Shown: positions 1 to 11,862 of the stretch, one piece after another
How positions within the stretch are numbered: position 1 is the first letter of the stretch
Layout: every line of letters begins with the position of its first letter
Source: Laburnicola sp. R22_1
Lineage: Eukaryota; Ascomycota; Dothideomycetes; Pleosporales; Didymosphaeriaceae
Length of the DNA: 64,000 nt
Direction of reading: 5' to 3'
Assembly (NCBI GenBank): GCA_014281115.1
Contig: JACONQ010000013.1
Location: 2,098,501-2,162,500 of the forward strand
Position numbers and translations under genes: made by a program
The notes under the pieces: model-generated
Seen by the model: only the letters and a program-made list of their open reading frames with translations
Databases searched by the model: none
Told to the model about the DNA's origin: nothing

Positions 1-1304
1 ATTCTTACGAATTCTTCTAGCTCATAGTCGGGCTCTTCGCGGGAAGCATAGTCGGTCTCTTCGCGGGAAGACATTATGAGTAGTGATGCTGGTGTTGACG
101 GTGTTGCGAAGGCAGCCAATGCACAAGGCTCTATGCAGTGTTTACTTTTGAGGCAAACCCGCTCCGCTCACAGCAAGCTGATTGAGACGGATATTTGCCC
201 AGACGAATCGTTGTTGAAGTTGTGGACGGTAGAGGATAGCTGTTCAGCTGGAGAAGAGAGACGATAGCTGTCGAGGCGATATTGACGGTGCGCTCGAGGC
301 AAAGGTGGGGGTGCGCAAGGCAAAGCTGTCGGCAGCCGGGGGGATCGAAATATGCGCACGAGCCAGCAGGGTAGCCTGGAGCACGGGCAATCACGGGGGT
401 TTGGTGCCGGGCAGGCCGATTGTTTGTCGAGTCGGCGCGGCAACGAGAGGGCGTCGAGTTCTGCATTCACTTAGTACAGCGTGTGGAAAGCATCGGGAGT
501 ACAACCGACCTTGTTCGTGCGCTCAGTGGGTTGCTGCATGGCGGATCCTCGGCCGTTAGTCAACTGAAGGGTGCATGCTGTGCAGCAATGCGATCCCGAG
601 GGCGCAGATGGACCTACACTGAGGGTCGCTGGGCATTGAGAAGGGTGCCTGGAGATTGTGGGATGGGTGCGAGTGATGGAGGTGTTGGTGTGCTGGCTGT
701 AGATGGTTGGAAGGTTGGATGGTTGATGGTTGGAAAGCTGGAAGAGGAAGAAGACGAGCAGCTGATGAGACATGCAAGGTGGTGCACGGGCGTGACTACC
801 CCACCAGCGAATGCAGGGATGCCACCTACCATACCATGCCTCCACCGTTTCATTCTTCGCATGTCAAGGAAGCATAACTATTTATACAAATTTGCTGTGC
901 TATCTATATGGCTCTGCCCACCTCGCTGTCGAGTCCTTTGGAGTTGACTCGGAGGCCTTACCACCTCCAGGGCTCCAGCGACCAGCGCTCCGGATGTAGG
1001 GGTAGCACCAAAGCATTTAAAACTCTGCAGCCTTACAATACCCCTGATATGGTTCCAAAATAAGAAGAATTTTAGCTTTGTGGGTACGCAAACCCAGACT
1101 ACGAAGTTGGTTTTCGTAGTTTACATCTACCCCATCCTATATCTGCTCAGTTCTTACTGCCATGTTCCTACCATGCAGTGTCCGCTGGAGAGAAATAACA
1201 CGAGGTACATGGTAATACGATACATCACTGATATAGCCGCCCTATGATTCGCAAAAACCGTCCTCAAACACCATTCAACAAGCGTCAATTTTCAATCTCC
1301 AACT
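1..1304. other. intergenic, no supported gene
   Basis: Several open frames of 60-175 codons overlap on both strands, but none shows a recognisable domain, a plausible spliced structure or family resemblance. GGTTGG/GATGG-rich short repeats lie around 700-735. The stretch is downstream of the Zn2Cys6 gene on the minus strand. I see nothing else I can support. Confidence 0.5.
23..70. repeat. two-copy 24-bp tandem repeat
   Basis: Two adjacent 24-bp units (23-46 and 47-70) differ at one base. Each contains the string ctcttcgcgggaag. No gene is assigned here, so this is a local duplication of unknown role. Confidence 0.85.
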
Positions 1305-2194
1305 TTATGAATAAGGCGAAGCATGTTCGGTGCTTCGAATTCCATATACCGGCATCGAGCTCCAAGCCATAGCTTCCGTAGTAGAGGACATGTGATAGGA
1401 TGTATGATCATATGGCAGGGACCTATACACAGTCATTAATAACCCCAAAAGTCAGGGGCAATAGCACTCACAGTCCTGAAAATCCATTCGACGAAGACGT
1501 AGCCTCCGAGCCCAGAGACACCGGTGTATGCGGTCGCATCAACTGCTCATAAGTGGGGAAAAGCGCCTGTGTCCTCGACGTGGTCAAAAGATCGGATGTA
1601 AAGTTCGTATCGCAAAACGTGGATGCCGATTCAAATAGAAAGGGATGCGGTTCCGTGAGACCGTTGTCATTTGAAGAAGTAGGACACCACGGCGTGCTCC
1701 AGTCTTCTCCGCTTGTCTGACTACTGTACGAGCTGCCTCTGCCTGGCGTTGCACCTTGCCCATTTTCGACGCCGACTGCGGCGTATTCAAACAGATACGG
1801 ACTTGGGGATCTCGTGGAAAGGGAATGGGTATCGTCAAGAGAGCCTGGTTGGCGGGTATCGGGGGTCTGGAGTAACGTTGGCTGCGAAGACTGGGGGCCC
1901 AGACTGCGCGTAACATCGTTTCTGCCTATCGAAAGCACCTTAGCGGGATGATAGGGGAGAAGTGTGTTGCAGGAAGTGCATACCTGGCTGAGAACTGAAC
2001 GTTCTTAAATGCCGGACCCACTCGCTCTTGCTCTGCTGTTTCCTCCCTCGAACGTACTGACACTGGACGCGGTTTCTCAGGCACCTCCGACAGTTCGGCT
2101 TTACACCATCGCATTTTACCTTCCTATCTCTGCAGCGGGAGCAGGCAACGTGTTTCGCTTCTTGTATCGTAGAGACCATTTTTAGAGTATCCAA
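1305..2194 (-). CDS. short Zn2Cys6 zinc-cluster regulator
   Basis: Probable fungal binuclear zinc-cluster transcription factor of about 260 residues. Proposed exons (minus strand) are 2194-1984, 1925-1472 and 1422-1305, with introns of 58 and 49 nt starting GTATGC and GTGAGT. The six-cysteine motif C-x2-C-x6-C-x5-C-x2-C-x6-C sits at residues 18-45, followed by a basic linker (RGRKQQSK) and a Ser/Thr/Pro-rich tail. Family members usually also carry a several-hundred-residue fungal middle homology region; none is present, so this is a short-form regulator or lacks its C-terminal half. If the second intron is not removed, translation stops at 1468 (222 residues). The joined frames stay open through all three exons, which supports the model; exon 3 is the least certain part. 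Target genes cannot be read from sequence. The nearest gene is the purine permease 1.9 kb away. Confidence 0.75.
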
Positions 2195-4103
2195 AAGGGA
2201 GGGAGCTGTTGAGTATCAAAGGGCACTGTTCACGGTGGTTGAGTATCGGCCTGACAGGGCAGCTGACCCGTCCATTGACCCGTCCAGTTAACATATAAGT
2301 AGGCTTCCATCATCCTACCTCATCGCATAACTTGACACCTGAAACCCAGCACTCTGACAATCGTCCTCATTCTAAAGCACCAAGAGACTACAGGAACGTG
2401 CTCACTCCACGCTTTGCTACTGTCTTGGCTCCCAGCTGAGCCTCAGTAGTCAGCCGTAGCAAGCTGATCATAGTGAGCGTCCATACTATGTGCCGAGGTT
2501 TCCGTGCAGGCACTGTTGACCAGATAGGGATTCGAGGCCGCCCAGAAGCCATGTAGCATGATAAACCGTGGGCAAACAAGACTTGGCAATCTTGATGGCA
2601 CCGTCTGAAGATGAGGGGTGTCTGCGGCTGGCTGTGCGTGGGGGAATGCTCAGCGGAGTTGCTCACCGCCCCTTGCGCGGTGTGGCCGCAGACCGTAGTA
2701 CAGCGTTACTCGACGTGACGCAGCTCGAGAACACAACCTATGCGCTCCCACAAAAGCAAAGTCGAGATTAAAAAGGCGGCAAAACTTTTCGACGTAGTAC
2801 CAGGTGCAGCAGGAAATTAATATGGGCAGCTTAGGAAAGAGCTACAAATCCTTGCTGAGAACGTCGTGAAGGAGGTGAGTCAGATCAGAATGCTCAGCTC
2901 CTCAAGCGTTACCTGTTACCTTTACGCCGAACACAAGGATGTCACACCTGTCCGCGTGGCACATTCTTCTGGGAGGACCAACCAGCCATGTGCAACCGTA
3001 CCAAAATAGCGAGTGGAGACGATCCGTGGCCAAAGTTTCAACGTGCTACAGTGCACAAAAACGTAGATTGTGGCAGGAAGATCTTGTGCACTTTGTCGAC
3101 GGCGGGTCCGAAATCTGGATGGCTCCCGATGCAGGGGTGCCCGTTGCTGTCTCGACTTTGTTCAACGAAGAATGCAGGAATGCAAGCCTGTAAATAGAAG
3201 GCAGTTCGTTTCGGACCCACTGGCCCAACAGAACTTGTTCAACGTAGTAATCGTCGAGGCCGCATAGCACAGCGACGGCACATGCGGCTTCAAGGATCGG
3301 ACGTGCGGTATGTATGTATGCGAGGGTCTTGCCACATTGTACGCTCTTGTTGTTCGCCTGTTAGGCAGCAGGCGGTTGAACATGTCGCGAAAAGCCTGAC
3401 GGCTATCTAACGGTGGAACTGCAGCTGGAGGCGGGACCGTATCCAAGTGACGTTGCTGGCTCGGTCAGTGAGACAACGACGCGCCAAAACGAGCACGAGA
3501 CCAACATCGGCCAGGGAAGGAGCCTGTCATTCGCTTTCGCTGGTGGCTCATCACAGCATGCCTGCAGCCCGTTGAAATTGGCAAGAGGAAAATAAAAGTT
3601 ATGGACAAGAGGACGGAAGCTGCAAAGATCAGATTTCGCGATTCCGGCACAATTTTAGCGCACGCGACAGGGTTCTGCGACACTGGGATGATCCGCGACC
3701 ACGACTCACGCCTTCGCCATCTCCGACACCTCCATCATCATAACTCTCTAGACGCCCAAGATGAGCGAATTACCAAAAAAAATAAGAGGGGCATCAAATA
3801 CATACGTGACGAGATTCACGAACGGGAAATTGGCTCACGCTAAGATGCCCAAGTTTGCGTGTGAAGCGTAAAACATCACCCGCGAGGCAACATATATATA
3901 TAGACAAGGTACTATTATGATTGTGATGAACCGAAAAGCAGATGGTATCAAATGTCGCGATAAAATACAGCTCGCTGCGAAAAAAAAATATATCAACTTA
4001 GCCCCCGAACAGCCCAAACGGTGACCATCCTCCCACCAATGCACAGTGACAGCGTTTGCTAGACTTGATAGAAGTCTACCTCTACCTCCACCTCTTTCCA
4101 CAC
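2195..4103. other. intergenic, no supported gene
   Basis: The gap lies between the 5' end of the zinc-cluster gene and the 3' end of the permease. Short open frames on both strands (for example around 2568-2771 and 3162-3446) show no domain or splice continuity. The 2200-2400 portion probably holds the promoter of the zinc-cluster gene. An AT-rich tract near 3890-3990 precedes the permease stop. Confidence 0.45.
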
Positions 4104-6363
4104 CTAGGTCTGCCTTAGCACCTTCTCATCACGCGGATCCCTCGGCATCACCATGACGGTGTCGAGCTCGCGGTTCGTATCCCGCGATCGATTGCGGAAC
4201 CGCCCCTGAGACTCGCCGCTCCTTATCGACGCAATATCTTCCTTGGGGTCATGCGTGCTCTCGTGTCCAAAACGGGAAGCGAGGGACTGGCTCGCCGTGA
4301 TGAACCAGGGGAGCCGGCCATGGCGTTTAACTGTGCACGCTGTTAGCCCCGCAGTTCTGGTTCGTGGATAAGCCTTCACCCACTCGTCCAGTATTCGCGA
4401 TGGTCCTCGTCGTCTGGCGCAAGACGGCCACGGCTAACGAGCTTCGTGATATAGATGAGCCCATTTAGGACTGTATACACCAGGAGACCAGCAATGAGGC
4501 CGTAAGCGGCACTGTAGCCAAACGGGATGAACATGACAGTGACGAAGGCAGGGACGGCATCGCCAATGTAACGCCAGTTGATCATGACAACCTGACGCAT
4601 CATCAAGCAGCCAACCTGTGTATCGTTAGCCTTGTAGGGCCGTTGCGCTGAGAGATCTTGTTTACCAGAACTAATGTGCATCCAGTCGCCCAAGGAGGGA
4701 TAGATGCAAAAATGGGAGCAAAAAACATGGAGATTAAGAAGCAGATGCCGCAGGTAATGGCTGTCAACCCTGTCTTTCCACCTTCGGCGATACCAGCTCC
4801 GGACTCGATAAATGCCGTGACAGGGGAGCATCCTAGAAGCGCCCCGATGGATATGCAAAATGCATCAGTGCAGTAAGCGAGAGTCGACCTGGGAAAATCT
4901 CCGGTGTCGGGGTCGACCACGCCTGAAAAACGGGCCATAGAATACAGCGTTGCTGTGCAGTCAATGATATCGACATATAGAAAGGTAAAAAGAGCGAGCA
5001 CGAAGTGAGATGGCGCCTTCGATATGTTCCAGTCCAAGACATTGAGTGTGGTGATGGGCTGGAAGTCAGCAACTTGCTTGAAGAAGTTCCAGCGGTCGTG
5101 GCCCTGGTCGGTATAAGGGAAAAAGGTGAAAGTTGTTCCCCGACTGCGCTGTAGATCAGCATTATGAAATGCGTGTGCCGGGAGTTCACTCACGGCCAGG
5201 AAATAATAGACACCAATGCGATCCCAGCGATCATCGCACTCTTGACCTTGTAGGCCATGAGATAGGCTGTGAGTATTCCCCCGCAGAAGATACCAATCCA
5301 TATCTACAGCTCGTCCCGTTAGCCACCGTGCATGATGCGAACAATCTAAACTGCACCGTGAAAGCACTTACGGTAGGAGAAGTCATCCTGTGGCTCAGAC
5401 AAAAGCCGTTTTCATCCTTGAAGGCATCTGGACAGCCGGCTACTTCGAGTGGCGTGTCTCTCGCGCCGGATATGGCACCGATGCCTGCGGAGTGACCCAA
5501 GCCGACTTCTGAGAGGAACAACCCTAGACATCTCCATGGTTAATCATCGCAATTCATTACCGATGTGTGGAACTATCATGAACTGACCTATACCACATGC
5601 GCTTGCAACTTTCAACGATACCGGAATGAGCTTGACGAGCCACTGGCGCATCCCAATGAGAGATAGTGCGATGAAGATGAAGCCCTCAAAAAACACTGCA
5701 GTAAGTGCTAGATTGTAGGTCACCGCGCCACTGCCATGGTAGCCCACAATCTGATACGCAAAGTACGCGTTCAATCCCATACCAGGCCTATGGGGTCGTC
5801 AGTGAGATTTACCAAATCTCAGATTTGGGAAGAATGGCATACGCGAGGCACACAGGCATATTCGTGAGGAAGCCAAATAAAAAAGAACTGAACCCTGCAA
5901 CGGCAGCAGTTGATGTGATCAGAGATCGATGTAAACCTGGATATGTCAAACCGACGCACATGGCGATACAAGTGAGGCAACCTACCTTCGACACAGATTG
6001 CATAATCCAGGTCCGTTGTGCAGAGAGCATCTTTAGGATCGTTACAAATACAGTTGCCGCCCGTATCGGATAGGATCGAGGCCTTGCAGGGTCAGTGTCT
6101 GCTCCGCTGGTTTATGAGTAGACTTACATTAACGGCAATGATGTAGGCCATTGTGAAGAACGTTGTGAGGCCAGCACGTATTTCGGTAAGGAACTTCGTA
6201 TTCTTGATCTCAGAGTCCTGGTAGGATATTAGCTGTAACATGTCACAAACGTCGGAACAGAAAGACTTACATGGCCAGAACCTTCGAGGCGAAAAATCCG
6301 TCCGAAGGTAGATGTACCTACTCTCTGATTGATATCGTCTGCTCCTCTCCGAATGGCGTTCAT
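4104..6363 (-). CDS. azgA: AzgA-type hypoxanthine/adenine/guanine permease
   Basis: Plasma-membrane purine:H+ symporter of the AzgA (NCS2-like) family, predicted 590 residues, close to the usual fungal length. Ten exons on the minus strand: 6363-6271, 6217-6128, 6082-5986, 5936-5843, 5787-5588, 5523-5372, 5303-5194, 5143-4666, 4615-4384 and 4330-4104; all introns are 45-68 nt GT-AG and phases close exactly. The start is chosen because it gives the family N-terminus leading into the GRIFRLEGSGH block. Conserved landmarks include TFFTMAYIIAVNAS (first membrane span), GMGLNAYFAYQIVGYHGSG, GALLGCSPVTAFIESGAGIA and INWRYIGDAVPAFVT. The polar C-terminal tail is cytoplasmic in the family. The last intron uses donor GTGGGT, which restores the conserved EYWTIK junction; without it translation would stop 12 nt downstream. 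Family function is well established in Aspergillus; specificity here is inferred. Confidence 0.93.
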
Positions 6364-7650
6364 GATGGGCGACGTATTAGTGAGACAAAAGTAATCTCTG
6401 CAAAACCTAAAGACGCAGGCAACTGGGGACGAGTGCCCAAAGGACGGATTGTCTCCTTTTATGGAAGTCTAAATGAAGCCCTCCAAGAGCCGATAGAAGA
6501 AACAACCATGCGAAGTGTCGTGTATGCAGATGCGCTGTCGACTTACGACGACAAGTATTAGCCCACCCGAAATGTCTGCAGGGGATGCAGGACAAAGTGA
6601 CAAGTAAGGGAGTACTCGACTTTTCAAATACAAAAGTAGGCAAAGCACGGCGGATGCAAAATGCGGGCCAGAGGAGCTGTCAAATCGTACTTGACAGATC
6701 GGCTGTCCATGGAGAATCCACATGCTGCAGCCAGCTTCCATGGAGGCAGCCTGCAGTGGATATGGCGCTGTGGAGATTTCGTTTTGCCAGGGACAGAAGA
6801 GCGCCTTCGTGGCTGCGGTTACCGAGCCAGGGCTCAACCTCCACCCGGCCGGTCAGGAACAGCTGCATCGCTCTAATCCTCAAAGGCAATGGTGGTCTAA
6901 CATCTCACTCTATGCTGCACATGGTCCGGTCCACGTCAATCATGCCTCGCCGACGCGAAGAAAGTTTCTGCTTCATGTTTGCTTTTTTTTCTCTGGTCAT
7001 CTGCAAGAAAAGCTTTGGTAAAAACCAAACAGATGGTCTCATTGACTCCGTCTACCGCACCTTCAGCAGACCTGGCGGTCTCAGACGGGAGCGAACGCGT
7101 AACTGTGTGCATCACACATGATCTCCCGTTCACAGGGTAGCTGCACATCGCCGGATGGACTGAGCCATTGGAATTTGTGCCGACCGAAGAGGAGACATGT
7201 AGTAGTGCGGCGCCCACAAAGCTAACCACTTGCCGGTTCGCTGGAGGTCGTACGACGTAGGCGCCTGGCTGTTCAGTCGATTCGAGTCAACTGGCCCCCT
7301 CAAGCCGAGCGAGGCGCATATTGGCTCTACCGTACCCGCAGCAGAGCACAGCAGCTCATTCCCTACTAGCTCGCCCACGTTTTAAATTTTGAAGTCCTCG
7401 ACGAGGGCTCTTCCATGGGTCAATAAAGCCACAGGCGCGATGTATCACGATTTGCTTTCTCAGATGTACCTGTAAAAAAGGTTCTCGTGCATCGCCCTGA
7501 GTGTCTTCAACCTAGCTGTCTAGCAGGCTCTGGAGCCACTCTTGACTTTTTGGATACCGAGCGCCGCATCCTTTTTTCGCACCTCTTTTGTAATTTCTAG
7601 TGCACTCCTTCATTCTCCCCATTGTCCACATTGCTCGCTAGTCCTCGGAC
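6364..7650. other. intergenic, divergent promoters, no supported gene
   Basis: The region separates the permease start (minus) from the methyltransferase-like gene (plus). Overlapping open frames up to 178 codons (6585-7121) show no recognisable domain and alternate between frames and strands. The segment next to 6364 should carry the permease promoter and that next to 7651 the promoter of the right-hand gene. Confidence 0.45.
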
Positions 7651-9604
7651 ATGTTCTCCGCCGATCTATCTTGGACAGAACCAGACACAGAAAAGGTCGG
7701 GCAGCGAAGAGAACGAATCGCCAAAGAGCGCTCACTCAACTCCGCGACACCCTCAATCACCAGCTCTAGGAGCTCGAAAGTTTCAACAAGCTCTATCGCT
7801 GCCGATGCGGAACTATGGTGGACATCAGGCCTCCGAAAGGCGAAGAACCTTAGGCCGGGAAGAAAATCCCGGCCTACAACAAGTCGCAGCACGGCCACAG
7901 ACCGCTCAAACAGAACATCGACTGGTATTCGATCTGTGGGACCGGAACTGCCTCAGGAGTTGAGAGATCCTTCTCTGCAGCCAGCCTGGACATACTCCTC
8001 TACACTAGCTTCCACACTTCCTTCGGGCGCGCCACTGGATCCGCCAGACTATGAAGTGCCAGAGTTGGAAGGCGCCCTATCATCTCGCGGCACCAATTCT
8101 ACTGCCTCTCGCTCATCCCGTGAGTCATGGTTTGCTCCCGCTGATGCAGAACTGATAATAGTCCAAAGATGAACGAAGGTGGAGCTTGAAGCCTCCAGGC
8201 AAGGTCAAAATCATTAACGAGATCAACGAAGTCTACCCACGCAGTCCTCGCTCCTTCGTTGCTCGTGCGACAAGGCAAAGTTCCGAACCCGAGGATCCCG
8301 TCTCAACCACGACGTCTCATGACAAGAAAAAGAAGTGGGTACCGATGGCTCTATAGGCGCTGGTACAGAGATTGACCATACAACAGAAACCGTGCAGTGA
8401 AGATCGAAGCAGGAATGGGACTAGAAGAGTTGAAGCTGCAAGACGAGCCTGAAGAGGATGTAGCACTGGTGCCACACAATACCTCACATCGGGCGTACAC
8501 GAACGGCTTCGCGACGTCGAACTTGGTCGCATGGGTTCCACCTTGTGATTGGCAGATCTTGCAACCCCATGAAGCGGCACATCAGCATCACGAGCATCCG
8601 CCACCGACGCCAGTGTTGGATGGAATTGCAATCGCCCACAGTAGCCTGTTGGAACTCACTCGGTTCCAGCGCTTCATAAGACGGATGGAGGGAGCCGGTC
8701 CAAAAGTCATACTTGATCGACTCAAGGAAGAGTGGAACGACCCTGTCGACGAAGAAGCCAACGAGGAGTTGCATCTCGAAAAGCAACTTTGGGTGTTGAC
8801 AGCATTCCAACTACAAAATCTAGGAAGGTTGCGAGCCAATCCGCAGCCGACGTGCAACACGGGTAAGATCCTGGAGATGTACGGCAACCTCGGTAAGTCG
8901 TCTTCAAATGATACGATCGTTCGCATAGTTGACTGTGAGTAGCGGAAGTGTACCAACTTTCTGCTATGCATCCGAGACAGAAAGTCATATACCTGACCAC
9001 CGAACTCCAACGACCGATGCCACTGCCTGGAAATGTGTCGTACACGACGGTGCCACAGCCCGGATTCGTTCCATGCCCTTGGCCGGATGCTACGTTTTCT
9101 CATATTCGGGCCTCGACACTCCCATCGCTAGTGCCTTCTTCGAAGCTACCTCAACTGTTACGCGAATGCTACCGCCTGCTTGCTCCTGGAGGCCTGCTTG
9201 AGATCAGAATCATGGACGCTGCACCAGTCCGGAAAACTGCGGGCCCCAGGTTAAATGCTTGGATTGAGGATAGGCTGTTGCTGAACTTGGAAAAAACATT
9301 TCGATGCTCCAAACCTTGCATGTTATTTCTTAGCTGGGTCGTCGATGCTGGTTTTGAACCAAGCTCGTCGGGTGAGAAAGAGGTCATGCAATTGCCTTGC
9401 GCGTTCGATATATCTTCATCGGACGTTGACTTGGAACTCAAGACGCTGGTCGGCAGGGCCCTTTGGAAAGACATATGGGGCGCCTATGTCGACGAGCTTC
9501 CGGATGAACCCCAATGGTGGTGGGCCGACGACGAGATCGTGAAAGAGTGTCTAGAACGCCGGACTGTCTTTGAATGTGGAGCCATATTTGCCTACAAGAA
9601 TTGA
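7651..9604 (+). CDS. methyltransferase-like protein with long disordered N-terminus
   Basis: Predicted protein of 600 residues from exons 7651-8119, 8169-8334, 8387-8892 and 8943-9604; introns 2 and 3 begin GTGGGT and GTAAGT. The first junction is the weakest: donor GTGAGT is joined to an AG at 8168, because the nearer AG at 8161 gives a stop. The first ~160 residues are Ser/Thr/Arg-rich and probably disordered. The C-terminal third resembles class I SAM-dependent methyltransferases seen in Dothideomycetes: RASTLPSLVPSSKLPQLLRE, the post-motif LLAPGGLLEIRIMDAAPVR and a conserved SKPC...SWVVDAGF segment. I do not see a clear glycine-rich SAM-binding motif I; the equivalent position reads CNTGKILEMYGNL, so catalytic competence is uncertain. 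LaeA-like proteins share this overall class but I would not call it LaeA. Substrate unknown. Confidence 0.7.
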
Positions 9605-10041
9605 ACTCTGCAGTCCGGACCGGGCTCGTTCGGGTTGACGATAGAGGCATAGCCGTGGTTCGGGTAATGGAACCTTATGATTTGACGCCAGTTGTTATGC
9701 AGTGCGCACCGTGATCGCTGGGCCTCTATCTCGCAAACAGAGATCGAAAAAGCCTAGAGAAATACAACGCATTGACAAAGTTGCCCATGATGGCGCCGAG
9801 GATGTCGTGCCTTGAGAATCGAAAGGAACATGGTGTTCCAGCGCCGCCACGTGAACACCCGTTCCGCGATTTGAATCCAGACCTTCACAGTTCCGACCCC
9901 CAAACACAGTCCGTGCGACATATCCCGTTTCACAGCCCCGAAGTCAGACTAACTTAACACCACGTAAGTTCTCAGCTCGCCATCCGCCCTCCTCCCTCTT
10001 GCTCCCAACCCGTCCAAAAAGCAAGTCCCACTCACACCACC
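9605..10041. other. intergenic, no supported gene
   Basis: A 437-bp gap between two plus-strand genes. Small open frames only. The last ~80 bases before 10042 are C-rich (cctccctcttgctccc), as is common in fungal core promoters and 5' leaders. Confidence 0.45.
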
Positions 10042-10874
10042 ATGTTCAGCAAGTTCGGCGCCAAAATCGCGCTCCACAAGGCAGGCCTCGGGAACGTCGA
10101 TAAACTCATACCCGCCCTACCCAGCGGCGATAGCACGACCAAGAACGGCGAAGCAGGAGCAGGAGCAGGCTACGAGTTCTCCAACCCCTTCGCCAACGTG
10201 CAATGGAGCAAAGCATTCGCCTCATGGCAGACGCCGCCCGCACCGCCGACCGAGGTAGCTGAACCGCCCGCGGTCGGCGACAGAGCCCCCAGCAGGCCGA
10301 AGCTGAAATTCCCAACTATCGACGGCAGACCGTGTGTGATCCTTTTTCTCCGGTTCTGCGGCTGTCCTTGTAAGATCTCCTGACATCTGGTGGCGTCGCG
10401 GTAGCAAGGCCCGCTAATAAAACCCCCCCCACATCAGTCACTCGGAAACTCTTCCTCCACATGCGCTCCCTCGCGAACCGCCACACTGGCATCCACTTCA
10501 TCGCCGTCTCGCACTGCACACCTGCTGCCACTACCGAATGGACAAAGAAGCTCGGCGGCGCGTGGAACGTCGACGTGATAATCGACGAGCAGCGTGAGCT
10601 TTACGCGCACTGGGGCCTCGGCCTAGCAAACTGGGGACACGTTCTCAACCCGCGCAATGGGTACAACCAGATCCTGCTGAGCAAGAAGGAGGGCCAAGTA
10701 TGGCAGCCCGTGGGCGAGGGCGGATGCCGGTGGCAGACGGGCGGTGCGTATGCGGTGGATGCGAGGGGGATTGTGAAGTGGGGCGGGCCGATGAAGAGTG
10801 TGGATGAAGGAATCGTGTTTGAGGACGGAGTGAAGGCTTTGGGCTTTGCAGTGGCTGCGCCCGGGGTGTTCTAG
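10042..10874 (+). CDS. AhpC/TSA-like thioredoxin-fold protein
   Basis: Predicted 254-residue protein from exons 10042-10369 and 10438-10874 with a 68-nt intron (GTAAGA...CAG). After a low-complexity N-terminus (roughly 1-85) the sequence enters a thioredoxin-like fold: PTIDGRPCVILFLRFCGCPF, where the CxC-P motif lies at about 106-109 and is split by the intron, then FIAVSHCTPAATTEWTKKLG and a WGLGLANWGHVLNPRNGY segment. This matches the AhpC/TSA antioxidant-like proteins common in ascomycetes, thought to act in peroxide or thiol chemistry; enzymatic activity of this subgroup is poorly established. The start is the first ATG giving an open frame into the domain. The stop codon lies inside a 34-bp tandem duplication listed separately. 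Confidence 0.85.
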
Positions 10875-10927
10875 AACTGTGCTGTGTGTTTTGCCCGGGG
10901 TGCTCTAGAACTGCGCTGGGCGTTTTG
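10860..10927. repeat. 34-bp imperfect tandem duplication spanning a stop codon
   Basis: Copy 1 (10860-10893) and copy 2 (10894-10927) match at 30 of 34 positions. Copy 1 includes the TAG (10872-10874) that ends the AhpC/TSA-like gene; copy 2 repeats the same context (ctctagaactg) just downstream. Confidence 0.85.
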
Positions 10928-11862
10928 GTTGCAGCTGCATCTAGATTGACGAGGCGTTTGGGGAGATATCCATGCTTTTCCTGAGAAGGAATTCAAATCG
11001 AGTCAACTTCCTTCGCAGACACTTCAAATCATAGATGGCGTGATATATTCCGGCCTGCGTGGAGGTGATTATGCCTCCTCCGTCGTGCGGTGTGGCTTAT
11101 GTTCAGCCTCCTGTACGAAAGCCACTACGAAGTGCGAGGGCTCTATCTAATCTCGTGAAAGAGAATTATACTGGATCTAGGTTGAGTAGCAGCAGCTCGG
11201 TTGGAGTAGTGGGATCGAAACGCTGGACGGCGGGGCCAAAGAACACTTGTACGCAAAGCTGCAGACTACGAAGCTAAAAGTCCTATAGAGTGAGATTGAG
11301 CTGAGAACTGATGCGATTGCTTTTTCCGAAAGTTGTGACAGTCGCTATACTTGCTACCACAACTACTCCGTCTAAAAAAAAGGCGTTTCCTCGTGTTCGC
11401 CCGAAGGGGGAACTAATGTGTCAAGCCCGACGTCCATTGAGTCTGGCAGTCTGCCTTTGCATAAGGACTGTCTAGCTAACTCGCTCGCCCAATTCCTCGG
11501 GTTCGGGAAAGATGGTCCATATCGACACTGTCCTCAAAGCACAGCTTGCGAATGCTGAGTGGCGAGTATCTATATTCTGCGTCTGCGACTATACAGATCT
11601 AAACCCTTCCCCATCCTAGTCCAAGCGCTTCTACGCTTCGCCATGTCAACAGTACCCTCAACGCCGACGTAAATGCTATACCTTGATATGCAACTTCAGT
11701 GCGTCTATGTACAGGTGGTATACAGAAATGGTACATACACGAAAATACATAGTGACAACTACCACTTCAGATGTCTTACCATTCTTATTTAGTAAGAATG
11801 GTGTTGTGGGATATGCGGAGGGATTAATTCTAGTAGGGAAGTGAAGGAGCGGTGCCGTAGTT
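10928..11862. other. convergent 3' region, no supported gene
   Basis: The region lies between the convergent 3' ends of the AhpC/TSA-like gene and the PPR-type gene. Short open frames without recognisable features. The 11700-11830 part is AT-richer and probably holds the 3' UTR of the minus-strand gene. Confidence 0.45.

Noticed and set aside
6585..7121. 178-codon plus-strand open frame
   Set aside because: No domain, no start context, and overlapping frames of similar length on both strands; treated as chance.
8120..8161. A 42-nt intron in the methyltransferase-like gene ending at the AG at 8161
   Set aside because: It joins the exons in a frame that stops four codons later; the AG at 8168 keeps the frame open.
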